From contig JBGCGD010000032.1 in the NCBI GenBank assembly GCA_045110515.1, positions 1 through 64,000 of the forward strand: a stretch of 64,000 bases of DNA, given 5' to 3'. Positions 25,458 to 34,937 of this stretch are shown piece by piece. The notes below the pieces were generated by a model, which did not search any database, had not been told where the DNA came from, and saw nothing but the letters and a program-made list of their open reading frames with translations. Position 1 is the stretch's first letter. Each line of letters starts with the position of its first letter. A program made the position numbers and the translations under genes. The stretch is from Granulosicoccus sp045110515. GTDB lineage: Bacteria; Pseudomonadota; Gammaproteobacteria; Granulosicoccales; Granulosicoccaceae.

Positions 25458-27488
25458 ATGTCGGAATCCAAAGCTATTAAGCACTTTTCAGAACTTGACC
25501 TGCCCGCACCACTCATGCGAGCCATTCAAGATGTAGGCTACGAAAACCCTACTCCTATTCAGTCGCAAACCATCCCCCCCCTGATTGAAGGTCGTGATTT
25601 GCTCGGCCATGCCCCAACCGGCACCGGTAAAACAGCCGCATTCGCTCTACCGATCCTTGCGCGAATGGATATCAATGCCAAAGGGGTTCAAGCGCTGGTA
25701 CTGGCTCCGACCAGAGAATTGGCGATTCAGGTTGCGGAAGCCTTTAGCAAGTATGCAACGCACATGAAAAACCTGCGGGTACTGCCTATTTACGGCGGCC
25801 AGGATTACACGGGGCAAATTAGACAACTCAGTCGGGGTGTCAATATTGTCGTCGGAACGCCAGGACGCATAATGGACCACATGCGCCGGGGCACCCTGAA
25901 GCTCGATCACCTCAAAACCTTAGTGCTCGACGAAGCTGACGAAATGCTCCGCATGGGCTTTATTGACGATGTTGAATGGATCTTAGAGAAAGCGCCAAAA
26001 GAACGTCAAATGGCCCTGTTCTCGGCAACGATGCCGAGTGTTATCCGCAAAATCGCCAACAAGCATTTATCTGAGCCTGAGCAAATCACCGTCGAAGGCA
26101 GTCAGAAAACAGCATCGACGATTCGACAGCGCTTTTGGATGGTCAGTGGACTACATAAACTAGATGCACTCACACGAATTTTGGAAGCAGAAACCTTTGA
26201 CGCCATGCTGGTGTTTGTCCGTACCCGGACAGCAACCGTTGAAGTCGCTGAGAAACTAAGCGCCAGAGGCTTTGCTGCATCGGCAATGAATGGTGATATG
26301 CCACAGAAGCAGCGCGAGCAGATGGTGAACAAGTTAAAGCGCGGGCATCTGGATATATTGGTCGCAACTGATGTTGTAGCGCGCGGACTCGACGTTGATC
26401 GAATCAGCCACGTCATTAACTATGACATTCCCTATGATACTGAGGCCTATGTTCATCGAATCGGCAGAACAGGAAGAGCGGGACGTAGCGGTGATGCTAT
26501 TTTGTTTGTCACACAACGCGAACGACGATTGCTCGGTTCAATCGAAAAAGCCACCCAGCAGAAAATTGAAGCTTTACAGTTGCCAACCGTGGAGATGGTT
26601 AACAACAAGCGTATAGCCGATTTCAAGCAACGTATCAGTGACACTCTTGCTACGGGCGAGCTCTCTTATCTTCAACGATTGGCCGAAGAATTTTCTCGAG
26701 ATCACAATGTTCCGCCTGAGCGTGTGGCTGCTGCATTAGCCAAAATGTGCCTTGGCGAACAACCTCTTCTTTTGGCAGGGAAAGCGTCGGACGGCGAACC
26801 CAAGAATCGAAAAGAGCGACAGAAGACTAAAAAACGTGAAAGAGGTATGGCTAGCGCCGACTCTTCACGATCGACACATAGATCTCCCGTTGGACGGGAT
26901 GAAAGAGCCGCACCTCACGAACGCTTCGAAAAACCTGCGGATAGAAACCCTAGCCGTCGCTCTGACGAGCCCACACCCGTCAACATCGACAAATCCATTA
27001 AGCCTGCTTCACGAGCAGCCAAACGAAAGGCAGCTGATGAAGCAGCTATAGAGATGGAACGCTTTCGTGTCGAAGTCGGTGATAAGCATGGCGTTAAACC
27101 ACAGAACCTTGTCGGCGCCATCGCTAATGAAGCAGGATTAGATTCTGAGTTTATTGGTCGTATTGTTATTAACCCGGATCACAGCCTGATTGAACTGCCA
27201 TCGGGCATGCCTAAATTTTTACTAAAAGACTTAAAACGTGTCTGGGTATGTAACGAACGATTGGACATATCACGCGTAAACAAGAACGGTGAACGCACAG
27301 ACGAACTTAGCAGCAAAGTGCGCAAAGACAAAAGCCCCGCTAAATCAAAGAAACGCAAATCAGCCACTGAAAGTACGACTCAGGACTTAGCTAACGAGCC
27401 CGGTGAACTCTCAGCAAAAAAACGTGAAGGCAAGAAAAAAGAACGCCATCGCAACAAGAAAAACAAAGGCAAGCGTGTAAAAAGCTAA
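25458..27488 (+). CDS. deaD: DEAD-box RNA helicase, CsdA/DeaD type
   Basis: The 676-residue helicase has the Q motif, motif I APTGTGKT (Lys58), motif II LDEADEML, motif III SAT and motif VI HRIGRTGRAGR. The core is followed by a charged linker of about 100 residues (430-530). Next comes a DbpA/CsdA RNA-binding domain (MERFRVEVGDKHGVKPQNL, then LIELPSGMPKFLLKDLKRVWV), and a very basic tail of about 60 residues ending KKNKGKRVKS. Such proteins unwind structured RNA in ribosome assembly and cold adaptation. The linker and tail are longer than in many relatives. Confidence 0.94.
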   Translation: MSESKAIKHFSELDLPAPLMRAIQDVGYENPTPIQSQTIPPLIEGRDLLGHAPTGTGKTAAFALPILARMDINAKGVQALVLAPTRELAIQVAEAFSKYATHMKNLRVLPIYGGQDYTGQIRQLSRGVNIVVGTPGRIMDHMRRGTLKLDHLKTLVLDEADEMLRMGFIDDVEWILEKAPKERQMALFSATMPSVIRKIANKHLSEPEQITVEGSQKTASTIRQRFWMVSGLHKLDALTRILEAETFDAMLVFVRTRTATVEVAEKLSARGFAASAMNGDMPQKQREQMVNKLKRGHLDILVATDVVARGLDVDRISHVINYDIPYDTEAYVHRIGRTGRAGRSGDAILFVTQRERRLLGSIEKATQQKIEALQLPTVEMVNNKRIADFKQRISDTLATGELSYLQRLAEEFSRDHNVPPERVAAALAKMCLGEQPLLLAGKASDGEPKNRKERQKTKKRERGMASADSSRSTHRSPVGRDERAAPHERFEKPADRNPSRRSDEPTPVNIDKSIKPASRAAKRKAADEAAIEMERFRVEVGDKHGVKPQNLVGAIANEAGLDSEFIGRIVINPDHSLIELPSGMPKFLLKDLKRVWVCNERLDISRVNKNGERTDELSSKVRKDKSPAKSKKRKSATESTTQDLANEPGELSAKKREGKKKERHRNKKNKGKRVKS

Positions 27489-27494
27489 AGAGCT

Positions 27495-27516
27495 CGGCGG
27501 CTACTTGCAGCCGCCG
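27495..27516 (+). terminator. Hairpin after deaD, possible terminator
   Basis: Perfect eight-base arms CGGCGGCT (27495-27502) and AGCCGCCG (27509-27516) start seven bases after the deaD stop. The sequence after it (GTTCTATGTTTGTT) is only T-rich, so efficiency is uncertain. Confidence 0.6.
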
Positions 27517-27568
27517 GTTCTATGTTTGTTCTAGCATCCAAAATTAAAAAGTGGCGTAATAAGCGTAA

Positions 27569-28174
27569 TCAATAAAGTACGCATATAGCCTGAGCAACAA
27601 CTTCACCCGAATAAGTAGGCACCGTACAGCTGTATGTTTGCGGTCCTATAAACGCATCCGCCTCGACAATATCAGAAGTGCTGCAAGCCCCACCCGATAG
27701 ATAATCTGTATACAACCACGAACTGAACGGTGCTTCAAGCCGGTATTCAGACGGGCAAGTGGCTATACACGTTTCACCAGGCCCAACATCTGTGCAGGTA
27801 TGTTGAACCGTTAGCGTCGAGTAGTTATAAGTATACGAAATAGAACTGTCCGTACTATCTGTTTCATAGGTCACAAATATGTACTGCCCGCCTGCTTCAT
27901 CATCGTTTCGGGTAACACCAAAATCACCTTGATCATTGAACGAAATGACGTGGTAATCACCCGGCAAAGACACCGTGTATTGAAGCTCACCACGAACAGT
28001 ATCGTAGTAATTGTAGTCTAAATAGATGTTGTAACCAGTGGCCCCGTTTTGCGCATCCCAGGAAAGCGTATCGCCCGTTAGAGACAAACCTGTCACTCTA
28101 GGAAGATCGGCAGCGAGTAAAGACCCAGACAAACACAGTACAGCTGTAGCAACAAAGCGGACGAATAATTTCAT
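27569..28174 (-). CDS. Secreted protein with an Fn3-like N-terminal domain, unknown function
   Basis: About 201 residues from ATG 28174 (the longer frame uses TTG). A signal peptide (FVRFVATAVLCLSGSLLA) is followed by LPRVTGLSLTGDTLSWDAQN and GATGYNIYLDYNYY, which reads like the first strands of a fibronectin type III domain. The C-terminal half has seven cysteines, which suggests disulfides and an extracytoplasmic location. The family is not recognised. It is convergent with deaD. Confidence 0.65.
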   Translation of the reverse strand: MKLFVRFVATAVLCLSGSLLAADLPRVTGLSLTGDTLSWDAQNGATGYNIYLDYNYYDTVRGELQYTVSLPGDYHVISFNDQGDFGVTRNDDEAGGQYIFVTYETDSTDSSISYTYNYSTLTVQHTCTDVGPGETCIATCPSEYRLEAPFSSWLYTDYLSGGACSTSDIVEADAFIGPQTYSCTVPTYSGEVVAQAICVLY

Positions 28175-28247
28175 TTTATTTACCAAGTGAACAAAAATGT
28201 AGCATGGCTTTACAGTAACAAAAACCTAAGAGCATCGACAGGCATTA

Positions 28248-28919
28248 TTACCCCACCTTGAGAGCCTCAACACACTCAGGCCCCTCATTATTACTTTTGT
28301 TAACGTAATCGCTAACTTGGGTAAACTGCAATACGTCGTTGCTCGCCGACACCATCAACTCCGTCAATGAATCCCTATCGGTTTCCTGCAACCAGGCCAT
28401 TGCCGCATTATTGGACGTCAGGATGACTGGCATTCTATCGTGAACCTCACTCATTGCTTGATTCGCGCTGGTTGTTATAACGGATACTTCGGGCTTTTGT
28501 GTCAAGTCTGATGAATGCTTATATATACCTGCGAAAAACATAGCAGGTTGTTTTGCTAGCGTAATGTGATAGGCCGCGACCAGCTTTCGATTCTTGCGTT
28601 TCCATTCATAAAAACCATTGACCGGCACCAGTACTCGCTGGCGTTCTATCAAAGGTTTCCATAAGCGGGATGTCCAGACCTTATCGTCCCGCGAGTTTTG
28701 AATGCGTTTTGTTACCATCCCTGTTTTACCGGGCAGTGTCATTGAAACTCCCCAACTCATGGAAACTAGATTTAGATCGGACTCTAAGGTGACGACATCG
28801 AGCGTTTGTGTGGGAGCAATGTTATAGCGTGGATCTCGCGTGGGCCACGTTTCCATCCCCAAAGATTCAAGTAGAAGTCTTACGCCCTCATTGTCAGAAA
28901 CATTGACCCGACCACACAT
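28248..28919 (-). CDS. SRAP-family protein (YedK/HMCES), abasic-site DNA-protein crosslinker
   Basis: The 223-residue protein begins MCGRVN; after removal of Met the Cys2 becomes the N-terminal nucleophile that crosslinks to abasic sites in single-stranded DNA. VPVNGFYEWKR supplies the conserved Asn and Glu, and HDRMPVIL the conserved His. AYHITLAKQPAMFFAGIYK is the core strand-helix region. Family members protect abasic sites at replication forks. Length is typical. It forms a single-gene unit upstream of the secreted protein gene. Confidence 0.93.
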   Translation of the reverse strand: MCGRVNVSDNEGVRLLLESLGMETWPTRDPRYNIAPTQTLDVVTLESDLNLVSMSWGVSMTLPGKTGMVTKRIQNSRDDKVWTSRLWKPLIERQRVLVPVNGFYEWKRKNRKLVAAYHITLAKQPAMFFAGIYKHSSDLTQKPEVSVITTSANQAMSEVHDRMPVILTSNNAAMAWLQETDRDSLTELMVSASNDVLQFTQVSDYVNKSNNEGPECVEALKVG

Positions 28920-28999
28920 AGGTATTCCTCGTTCGCTTAACTATCGTTGCCTAACTACTCATCATGGAGACGCAAAAAACCAACTTGGACGAATAATTT

Positions 29000-30064
29000 T
29001 TAGTCTAGAGCCTGCTCACTAACGATGACCAAAGATCGGTTTCCCGACGTTTTTCTTAATTTTTTATCTTCTAGCCAGACACCAAAACCGGCACCACCTG
29101 AAGGCGTTGTCCCCAAACCTAGTTCACCCAAACGATCAACAGCGCTTTGAGCATCGGGATCGCTGATACTGCGATATTCAACACCAGAGCGAATTAAGGT
29201 ATCAAAAGATAACAACGATGCAGCTTTGCAATCCAAACGCCCCATATTAGAGATAGGCCCACTTGCTTCAACTAATTTGCCAGCCTTAGCACTTAATGCC
29301 AAACATTCCGCAGCTGTGGGCTCAACAATAACAATACGAGGTTGCACCTTCCATTCGTGCCTAATGATGTAAGTGATGGCAGCAGCTAAACCACCCACTC
29401 CAGCTTGCAGATACACATCTGTTGGCCATAAACCCGATGAAAGAAACGACTCTTTTAGCTCTCGCGCCATCACGGTATACCCTTCCATTACCCGTGACGG
29501 AGGATACGTATATCCAGCCCACGAACCATCAGCGAGTAAATGAGCACCGCTGTCCATGACATCCTTATTTGCGATCTCCAAGCTCTCTTCATAGGTCGAG
29601 CCTGAAATGCAAGCCTCAGCACCGCGTTCACGAAGCCGCGTTGCAAAACTTGAAGGTACCTCGGATGACACATGAATTCTTGCACGAGCGCCAAATAGTT
29701 TTGCACCCGTTGCCACAGCCATTCCGTGATTACCGGCACTCGCACAAACATAGGTTTGCGTGGCCGCTATGTTTTGCACATCGTTTGAATGCAAATCGGA
29801 AAGCGTCGGTCGAACACCCGTTTGAGCCTCAACAGTGTCGGAAAGTAGCTGGGCCACGGCATAAATCCCTCCCAGCGCTTTAAAAGACCCCAAGCCAAAT
29901 CGGGTAGATTCGTTTTTTACGAATAGTGTGTCTCCGTTGTCGTCAACCGTGAGTAATTCAGTTGGTGTGTAAATAGGACAGAAACGAGCAAATTCCATGG
30001 CCCTATCAGCATCGGGGACGAACAACGGCTCAGCAAGCTCAGCGGGTTGAGTGATATCGCTCAT
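29000..30064 (-). CDS. PLP-dependent lyase, diaminopropionate ammonia-lyase / threonine dehydratase-like
   Basis: The 354-residue fold-type-II PLP enzyme has Lys62 in TRFGLGSFKALGGIYAV as the probable cofactor lysine, the Asn loop CASAGNHGMAVATGAKLFG, and a phosphate-binding glycine loop in QAGVGGLAAAITY. GSFKALGG and the GYTYPPSRVMEGYTVM block resemble diaminopropionate ammonia-lyase (YgeX) more than threonine dehydratase. It is somewhat shorter than YgeX (about 400). The following EamA gene, 58 bases upstream of it on the same strand, may export or import a related amino compound. Confidence 0.8.
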   Translation of the reverse strand: MSDITQPAELAEPLFVPDADRAMEFARFCPIYTPTELLTVDDNGDTLFVKNESTRFGLGSFKALGGIYAVAQLLSDTVEAQTGVRPTLSDLHSNDVQNIAATQTYVCASAGNHGMAVATGAKLFGARARIHVSSEVPSSFATRLRERGAEACISGSTYEESLEIANKDVMDSGAHLLADGSWAGYTYPPSRVMEGYTVMARELKESFLSSGLWPTDVYLQAGVGGLAAAITYIIRHEWKVQPRIVIVEPTAAECLALSAKAGKLVEASGPISNMGRLDCKAASLLSFDTLIRSGVEYRSISDPDAQSAVDRLGELGLGTTPSGGAGFGVWLEDKKLRKTSGNRSLVIVSEQALD

Positions 30065-30122
30065 TGTTATCTCCTGTCGTAAATTAGCTGCAGCAATACG
30101 TTCCTTGGTTGCCCGCGTATTT

Positions 30123-30995
30123 TTAATGTTTAATGGGTCTGACCAAGGCTACACCTGCAAGCATCATCGCTACCGCAATCCATACGGTGTAGCCGTAGCT
30201 TTCACCCAGAAATAATACCGCACCGATGATACCGGTCAAAGTCACAACATAACCAATTTGACTGGTAAAAACTGCACCGGCACGCGCTAGCAAAAATAAA
30301 TATCCGCTATAGGCTATGACGTGGCCCACCGCAGAACCTAAGATGGCCCAACGTGATATATCCCAAGGCAATGTCAATGAGACCGCCATATCAGTCATTG
30401 TAGCAATGGGCAAAAGCAGCACGCTGCCAAGCATCGATGCACCGAACAAGGTGACAACAGGAGATAATTTTACCGGTGCGCGAGCCGCTACAAAATTGCC
30501 TTCTATGGCATAGCACAATGGTGCAATGAGCGCGACGAGTAACCATGGTGCTTTGCTAGGGTCCGGCAAACTCGCTTCCGGCAGTCCAATTAACACGAGA
30601 GCACTAACGCCGAGCAAGATGCCAAAGCACCGAGCCCAGGAAAATTTTTCAATTTGAGCAAGCAACGCTACGACCAATGACATTATTGGAACGGTCGCAA
30701 TGATGATGGCCATGATGCCTGCAGGTAAATGATCAGTGGCTACCAGGCTGAATGTATTGGGTATTAGCGTACCGATGATGGCAATGATCACGTAATAGCG
30801 TAACGCTGCGATGGAGTGCGCAATGCGCTCCTTTTTGAAAATCAAGTATGCTCCAAGCAAAAACGAAGATATAAGCATTTGCCAAAATATTAATCCCAGA
30901 GGGTGATGGCCAGCCTCTATCGCAACTTTTGTCAGCGGGATAGTGATTCCCCAACAAAGCCCGAAAAATACTATAGCAATGAGATTAAAGAACAC
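30123..30995 (-). CDS. EamA-family (DMT superfamily) transporter
   Basis: The 290-residue membrane protein has about ten hydrophobic segments in two EamA repeats. FFGLCWGITIPLTKVAIEAG opens the first and AIVGSAVGH-like helices occur in the second. It starts at GTG 30995. Family members move metabolites such as amino acids across the inner membrane. Substrate unknown; the PLP lyase gene immediately downstream suggests an amino acid or diamine acid. Confidence 0.82.
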   Translation of the reverse strand: MFFNLIAIVFFGLCWGITIPLTKVAIEAGHHPLGLIFWQMLISSFLLGAYLIFKKERIAHSIAALRYYVIIAIIGTLIPNTFSLVATDHLPAGIMAIIIATVPIMSLVVALLAQIEKFSWARCFGILLGVSALVLIGLPEASLPDPSKAPWLLVALIAPLCYAIEGNFVAARAPVKLSPVVTLFGASMLGSVLLLPIATMTDMAVSLTLPWDISRWAILGSAVGHVIAYSGYLFLLARAGAVFTSQIGYVVTLTGIIGAVLFLGESYGYTVWIAVAMMLAGVALVRPIKH

Positions 30996-31121
30996 GTGTG
31001 CAACATTTGCCTGAAGTTATACAAACCCGTCTACTATAGACAAAGCTCTAAGCAGACTGTTTTACACCAATTCAGCCTTTAATAGTGATTAGACAACGAC
31101 AACGCTTAAAGTAACTACGAT

Positions 31122-31877
31122 ATGTCGATTTTCCGAATTTCGAAACCATTAGCGCTACTGCATGACGCTCCCTCCCACGACACAACTTGTGTCAGTGAAG
31201 CCTTGTACGGTGAACGCGTAACCCTGCTGGAAACTCACGACCAATGGATTTATGCTCGCCAGCATCACGATGAATATGAAGGTTTTATTCACAGCGATGT
31301 ACTAGCCCCGGTCGATGATTCTTACCGAGCAGCAACGCATTGGGTAGAACAGCGCAGCACTCTACTCTTTTCAGAACCTGATATAAAAAGCCAAGTCATG
31401 CATCGGATACCGTTTGCATCTGAACTAACACTCACCGCAATCAATGGCTCATCATTCAGCAAGACACATTGCGGTTTTTTCGTCTGGACGGACCACTGCC
31501 TGTCTTTAGGCACACCACACTCAATGTCAGTTATCGAGCTAGCCAAATCACATTTTCTAGGCGCCCCTTACCTCTGGGGGGGCAGAAGTCCTGAGGGTTT
31601 AGATTGCTCTGGTTTTATACAACTTCTCGCACGCTCTCAAGGCATAAGCATACCCAGGGACAGTGGCGACCAGGAGAAGTCTAATAACAACACCGTCTTA
31701 GAAAACCAATTGCAACTCAGCGATATTGTTTACTGGCCTGGACACACGGGCCTACTGCTGGATTCCCAAACCGTACTGCATTCCACGGCCCATTCATTAT
31801 CGTGCGTAGCAGAACCACTAGGCGACATCATCGACAGAGCAGGAACACCATCGTCGTATAAGCGATTGTTTACTTAA
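31122..31877 (+). CDS. Cytoplasmic NlpC/P60 endopeptidase with SH3 domains (YkfC-like)
   Basis: The 251-residue protein has an N-terminal bacterial SH3-like region (VTLLETHDQWIYARQHHDEYEGF, residues about 33-55), probably a second one, and a C-terminal NlpC/P60 domain. Cys162 in RSPEGLDCSGF, His208 in WPGHTGLLL and His220 in VLHSTAH form the catalytic set. There is no signal peptide, so it acts in the cytoplasm, as YkfC-type gamma-D-glutamyl-diamino acid peptidases do on recycled muropeptides. It lies beside AmpG, amidase and MurI genes. Its 3' end overlaps the convergent GH84 gene by eight bases. Confidence 0.88.
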   Translation: MSIFRISKPLALLHDAPSHDTTCVSEALYGERVTLLETHDQWIYARQHHDEYEGFIHSDVLAPVDDSYRAATHWVEQRSTLLFSEPDIKSQVMHRIPFASELTLTAINGSSFSKTHCGFFVWTDHCLSLGTPHSMSVIELAKSHFLGAPYLWGGRSPEGLDCSGFIQLLARSQGISIPRDSGDQEKSNNNTVLENQLQLSDIVYWPGHTGLLLDSQTVLHSTAHSLSCVAEPLGDIIDRAGTPSSYKRLFT

Positions 31878-33015
31878 TCGTTGAACGCCTCAGAACTTGC
31901 GCTAAAGGGTAGTTCTGAGTTTTATTAACACGAAGTTCCGGAAGCTCTCCTCTTGAGGCTAATAGATCGTGCTTCAGGCCAAAGATATACGGGTACCATT
32001 CACGCGATAACGGTGTCTTCCACCGCCAAAGACACTCTTCAATGGCCCCCAGCACTGTGGTTACTGAAACTGTGGGTTCCAAAGGAAGAATACCATTGCA
32101 AACTGGGTGATAAAAGTATTCAGCAATGGAGAAGAATGCCTCCGGCACGTCATGCGCTAACAGCACTTCCTTCCAGGCTGCCAATTGATTTTTCTCGGCC
32201 CCGCCCTCTGCCCCTGAACTGGCCATCAACGCTAACAGAAGCACATCGGTTTTCGGCATGCCCGTTGGGTTCAATAAAATATCTTGACCCGCGTGACGTC
32301 CAGTCCATGGTCCTACAAACAGACGACGCGGGCAATAATCATTTGCATAGAGGTTGTCCCAAAGTATCAGCCTCTGGCGACACACAGACACAGCTTCGAG
32401 GATTGCTTCTACTGAGGCAATGCTTGCAACAACATCGCTACCGCAATAGAGAACAGCATGCTCACCCCCCAATTCTCTTAGAAAGTCAGGCAAATAGTCA
32501 GGTGCCGACCCAACTAATTCATTCGCATAGATTCTGGGGGTAACCCACAGCTGTTGACCCAATTCATCAGACAATGCGTTTGCAAGACTTGCATGCGCTG
32601 CCCCCTCACTCTTGAACGTGGCACAACGAGTTGCAAAGTCTTCGTCTATATCGTCTAGCAGCAATGAGATATGGCTTGCGCCGGCATTTAAGAGACACCG
32701 GCACTTGTCTAGCAATGAGATAAAGTCCGGACCATGCGGCAGATGCTGAAAATTAAAATCCAAACCCGGCGCAACACCGGCAACGACCTCTATTTTTTTT
32801 GCTGACGCGGTATCGGTGAATCGGGTGAAATTTGCTAGCCAGCTAGCATCATAGGGTGCTCTCCAGTTAAGACGATGAAGAGAGTCTTCCTTGGGGGCAT
32901 AGTAATAAGTATTTTGCCGGTTTCTTGCCAGTGCATCTAATAGGTCGCATCGATCACTCCACGTCAGTAGCTTTCCGTAATAGCCTTCGGCATATCCCCT
33001 AATACGCTCTACCAT
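31870..33015 (-). CDS. GH84-family beta-N-acetylglucosaminidase, O-GlcNAcase-like, cytoplasmic
   Basis: The 381-residue protein reads as a stand-alone catalytic domain of glycoside hydrolase family 84. GYAEGYYGKLLTWSDR is the substrate-pocket opening, NTYYYAPKEDSLHRLNWR follows, Asp121-Asp122 in SLLLDDIDED match the catalytic aspartate pair, and ILWDNLYANDY with RRLFVGPWTGR (residues about 217-240) closely resembles the human O-GlcNAcase WDN/ANDY block. The family removes terminal beta-GlcNAc with substrate-assisted catalysis. There is no signal peptide, unlike secreted GH84 toxins. It is divergent from ampG and convergent with the NlpC/P60 gene, so a role in cell-wall sugar recycling is inferred. 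Confidence 0.88.
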   Translation of the reverse strand: MVERIRGYAEGYYGKLLTWSDRCDLLDALARNRQNTYYYAPKEDSLHRLNWRAPYDASWLANFTRFTDTASAKKIEVVAGVAPGLDFNFQHLPHGPDFISLLDKCRCLLNAGASHISLLLDDIDEDFATRCATFKSEGAAHASLANALSDELGQQLWVTPRIYANELVGSAPDYLPDFLRELGGEHAVLYCGSDVVASIASVEAILEAVSVCRQRLILWDNLYANDYCPRRLFVGPWTGRHAGQDILLNPTGMPKTDVLLLALMASSGAEGGAEKNQLAAWKEVLLAHDVPEAFFSIAEYFYHPVCNGILPLEPTVSVTTVLGAIEECLWRWKTPLSREWYPYIFGLKHDLLASRGELPELRVNKTQNYPLAQVLRRSTIK

Positions 33016-33113
33016 TTGAACACGCTTTTCCTGATCGCATTTGCGCTCGTTAGAGTAGCCTAGCCCAGCCTAAGACGCTATAGTCGGGAAATCACACCAA
33101 CCGGTAACGAAGC

Positions 33114-34499
33114 ATGAGTGATACGGCAATTCAACAGCGCCCCTCTCTAGGCGTGTACGCAGACAAGCGAATGCTTCGTATATTACTCTTGGGAGCTATC
33201 AGTGGCTTTCCCTGGGTACTCATTGGCAGCGCTCTGTCTTTGTGGCTGAAAGAAGACGGCATGAGCCGTAGCACCATAGGCTTTGCATCCCTTATTTTCG
33301 GTGTCTACAGCATCAATTTTTTCTGGGCACCACTGATTGATCGCATTCGTATCCCCTGGCTTACAGAGCGTGTCGGGCAACGAAAAGCCTGGATTCTGAG
33401 CTTACAGTTCATTATTTTAGTTTCCGTGCTGCTGTGGAGTAATTTGAGTCCAGCAGAAAACCTGTGGCTGGTCATCGCTGTCGGTTTAGCGATTGCGATT
33501 AGCTCGGCATCTCAAGACATCACTATCGATGCGCTTCGTATCGAACAAATAGGAAAAAACGAGACTGGCTCAATGGCCGCAGGAGCTGCAATGGCTGTTG
33601 TCGGTTGGTGGACTGGCTATAAGCTCGGCGGCTTTATTTCATTAATGCTTGCGGACGCACTGGAGCAACGCGGATTTGAAAATTATTGGCAACTAACGTT
33701 TCAATGCCTGGCAGTGCTTATCATCATCATGAACGTCCTGCTGTTGCTGATTCCCGAAGCAAGTTGGCGAGAACGGGCGAAAGCACAAGCGGATGATCAA
33801 GCCATGATCGGTTCGGCCATTGGCAGTAGCGACCGTGGATTGTTTGCCTGGATTGGCACTACGATCGTTGCGCCCTTTGCCAGCTTCTTCAGACAAAACG
33901 GTATCAAAGTAGCAATAGCCATACTTGCCTTTATATTCCTTTTCAAAATCGGCGAGGCCTTCGTCGGCAAGATGTCTATTATTTTTTATAAGGAAGTCGG
34001 TTTTTCAAAATCAGACATTGCTGTCTATTCCAAAGGACTCGGCTGGGTTGTCACCGTCGTGTTTACGTTAATCGGTGGCTGGTTCGCCGTGAAACAAGGT
34101 ATCGTAAAAGCCTTGTTTTTCGCAGGCATTGCCATGGCTGCAACCAACTTAATGTTCTCGTTTATGGCATGGAGCAGTGAACCATCTGCACTGCTATTCG
34201 CGGCTGCTGTTCTGATAGATGACGTTACCGCTTCAATCGCAACCGTAATATTTGTCACTTTTATTTCGCTGCTCGTGGACCGAACCTATACAGCTACGCA
34301 GTATGCCTTGCTCGCCTCTCTGGGCACCGCCGGCAGAACACTACTGGCATCCTCCTCAGGAGCAATGGTAGATGCGCTTGACGGAGACTGGGGTTTGTTT
34401 TTTATTATCACCACACTGATGGTTATCCCGTCACTCATCGCTTTATGGTTTTTACGGGATAAGTTTTCTTCAATCGAAAAAGACACAGCCACTGCATAA
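33114..34499 (+). CDS. ampG: AmpG-like muropeptide permease (MFS)
   Basis: The 461-residue permease has about 12-14 membrane segments. The N-terminal LLLGAISGFPWVLIGSALSLWLKEDGM-type region, the GVYSINFFWAPLIDR segment and SSASQDITIDALRIEQI match AmpG, which imports GlcNAc-anhydro-muropeptides from the periplasm for recycling. The TIGFASLIFG and QDITIDALR motifs separate it from ordinary sugar porters. It is flanked by an NlpC/P60 peptidase, a GH84 hexosaminidase and a zinc amidase, which would degrade exactly what it imports. Confidence 0.9.
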   Translation: MSDTAIQQRPSLGVYADKRMLRILLLGAISGFPWVLIGSALSLWLKEDGMSRSTIGFASLIFGVYSINFFWAPLIDRIRIPWLTERVGQRKAWILSLQFIILVSVLLWSNLSPAENLWLVIAVGLAIAISSASQDITIDALRIEQIGKNETGSMAAGAAMAVVGWWTGYKLGGFISLMLADALEQRGFENYWQLTFQCLAVLIIIMNVLLLLIPEASWRERAKAQADDQAMIGSAIGSSDRGLFAWIGTTIVAPFASFFRQNGIKVAIAILAFIFLFKIGEAFVGKMSIIFYKEVGFSKSDIAVYSKGLGWVVTVVFTLIGGWFAVKQGIVKALFFAGIAMAATNLMFSFMAWSSEPSALLFAAAVLIDDVTASIATVIFVTFISLLVDRTYTATQYALLASLGTAGRTLLASSSGAMVDALDGDWGLFFIITTLMVIPSLIALWFLRDKFSSIEKDTATA

Positions 34500-34501
34500 A
34501 G

Positions 34502-34930
34502 TTATGCGGGTGGTGGTTCTAACGGGTCTAAGCCACGAGACCTGCACCATGCAGACACATCAAAGTTTGGGCAGGTTTTTTCGGTATAGCTGAAGTCTGT
34601 ATGACCACAAATAGAGGCATGGGGGTAAGCGTCCCTCCAGGCTCTGAGTACTTGCTCTAAAGATTCGTATTGCTTTGCAGTAAAGTGATCGCAACCGATT
34701 AAACAAACCCCTAAACTAATTTCATTGTGGCCGTACACATGCGCACCTTGCCAATAGTCAGGGCGTCCGTACTCAATGACCCCTTCACGGGTAATGACCC
34801 GGTGGTAGCCTATACCGTGCCAGCCAAAGCCTAAGTGCATATCGTGAATCTCACCCGCACCAATCGGCTCATCGTCCGGCGTGGCAGAACAATGCACCAC
34901 CAGATACTGGATGTCCTTAGGGTTCAACAT
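34502..34930 (-). CDS. N-acetylmuramoyl-L-alanine amidase, T7-lysozyme/AmpD-like
   Basis: The 142-residue zinc amidase has ligands His13 (LVVHCSATP), His110 (ICGHTDFS) and Cys120 (EKTCPNFD), as in T7 lysozyme and AmpD, with GWHGIGYHRVI between. It cuts the bond between N-acetylmuramic acid and L-alanine. There is no signal peptide. Next to AmpG this suggests cytoplasmic muropeptide cleavage (AmpD role), although the sequence is closer in layout to the phage T7 type. It lies seven bases after the DUF2805 gene and ends three bases from ampG. Confidence 0.88.
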   Translation of the reverse strand: MLNPKDIQYLVVHCSATPDDEPIGAGEIHDMHLGFGWHGIGYHRVITREGVIEYGRPDYWQGAHVYGHNEISLGVCLIGCDHFTAKQYESLEQVLRAWRDAYPHASICGHTDFSYTEKTCPNFDVSAWCRSRGLDPLEPPPA

Positions 34931-34937
34931 GCAGTGA

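Noticed and set aside
31953..32543. 196-codon plus-strand open frame across the GH84 gene
   Set aside because: The opposite frame is an unmistakable GH84 enzyme with catalytic residues; the translation here is low in structure and full of rare residue patterns.
34502..34930. T7-lysozyme-like amidase as a sign of a prophage remnant
   Set aside because: It sits in an operon with murI and beside ampG, with no phage gene nearby, so a recycling role is the simpler reading.
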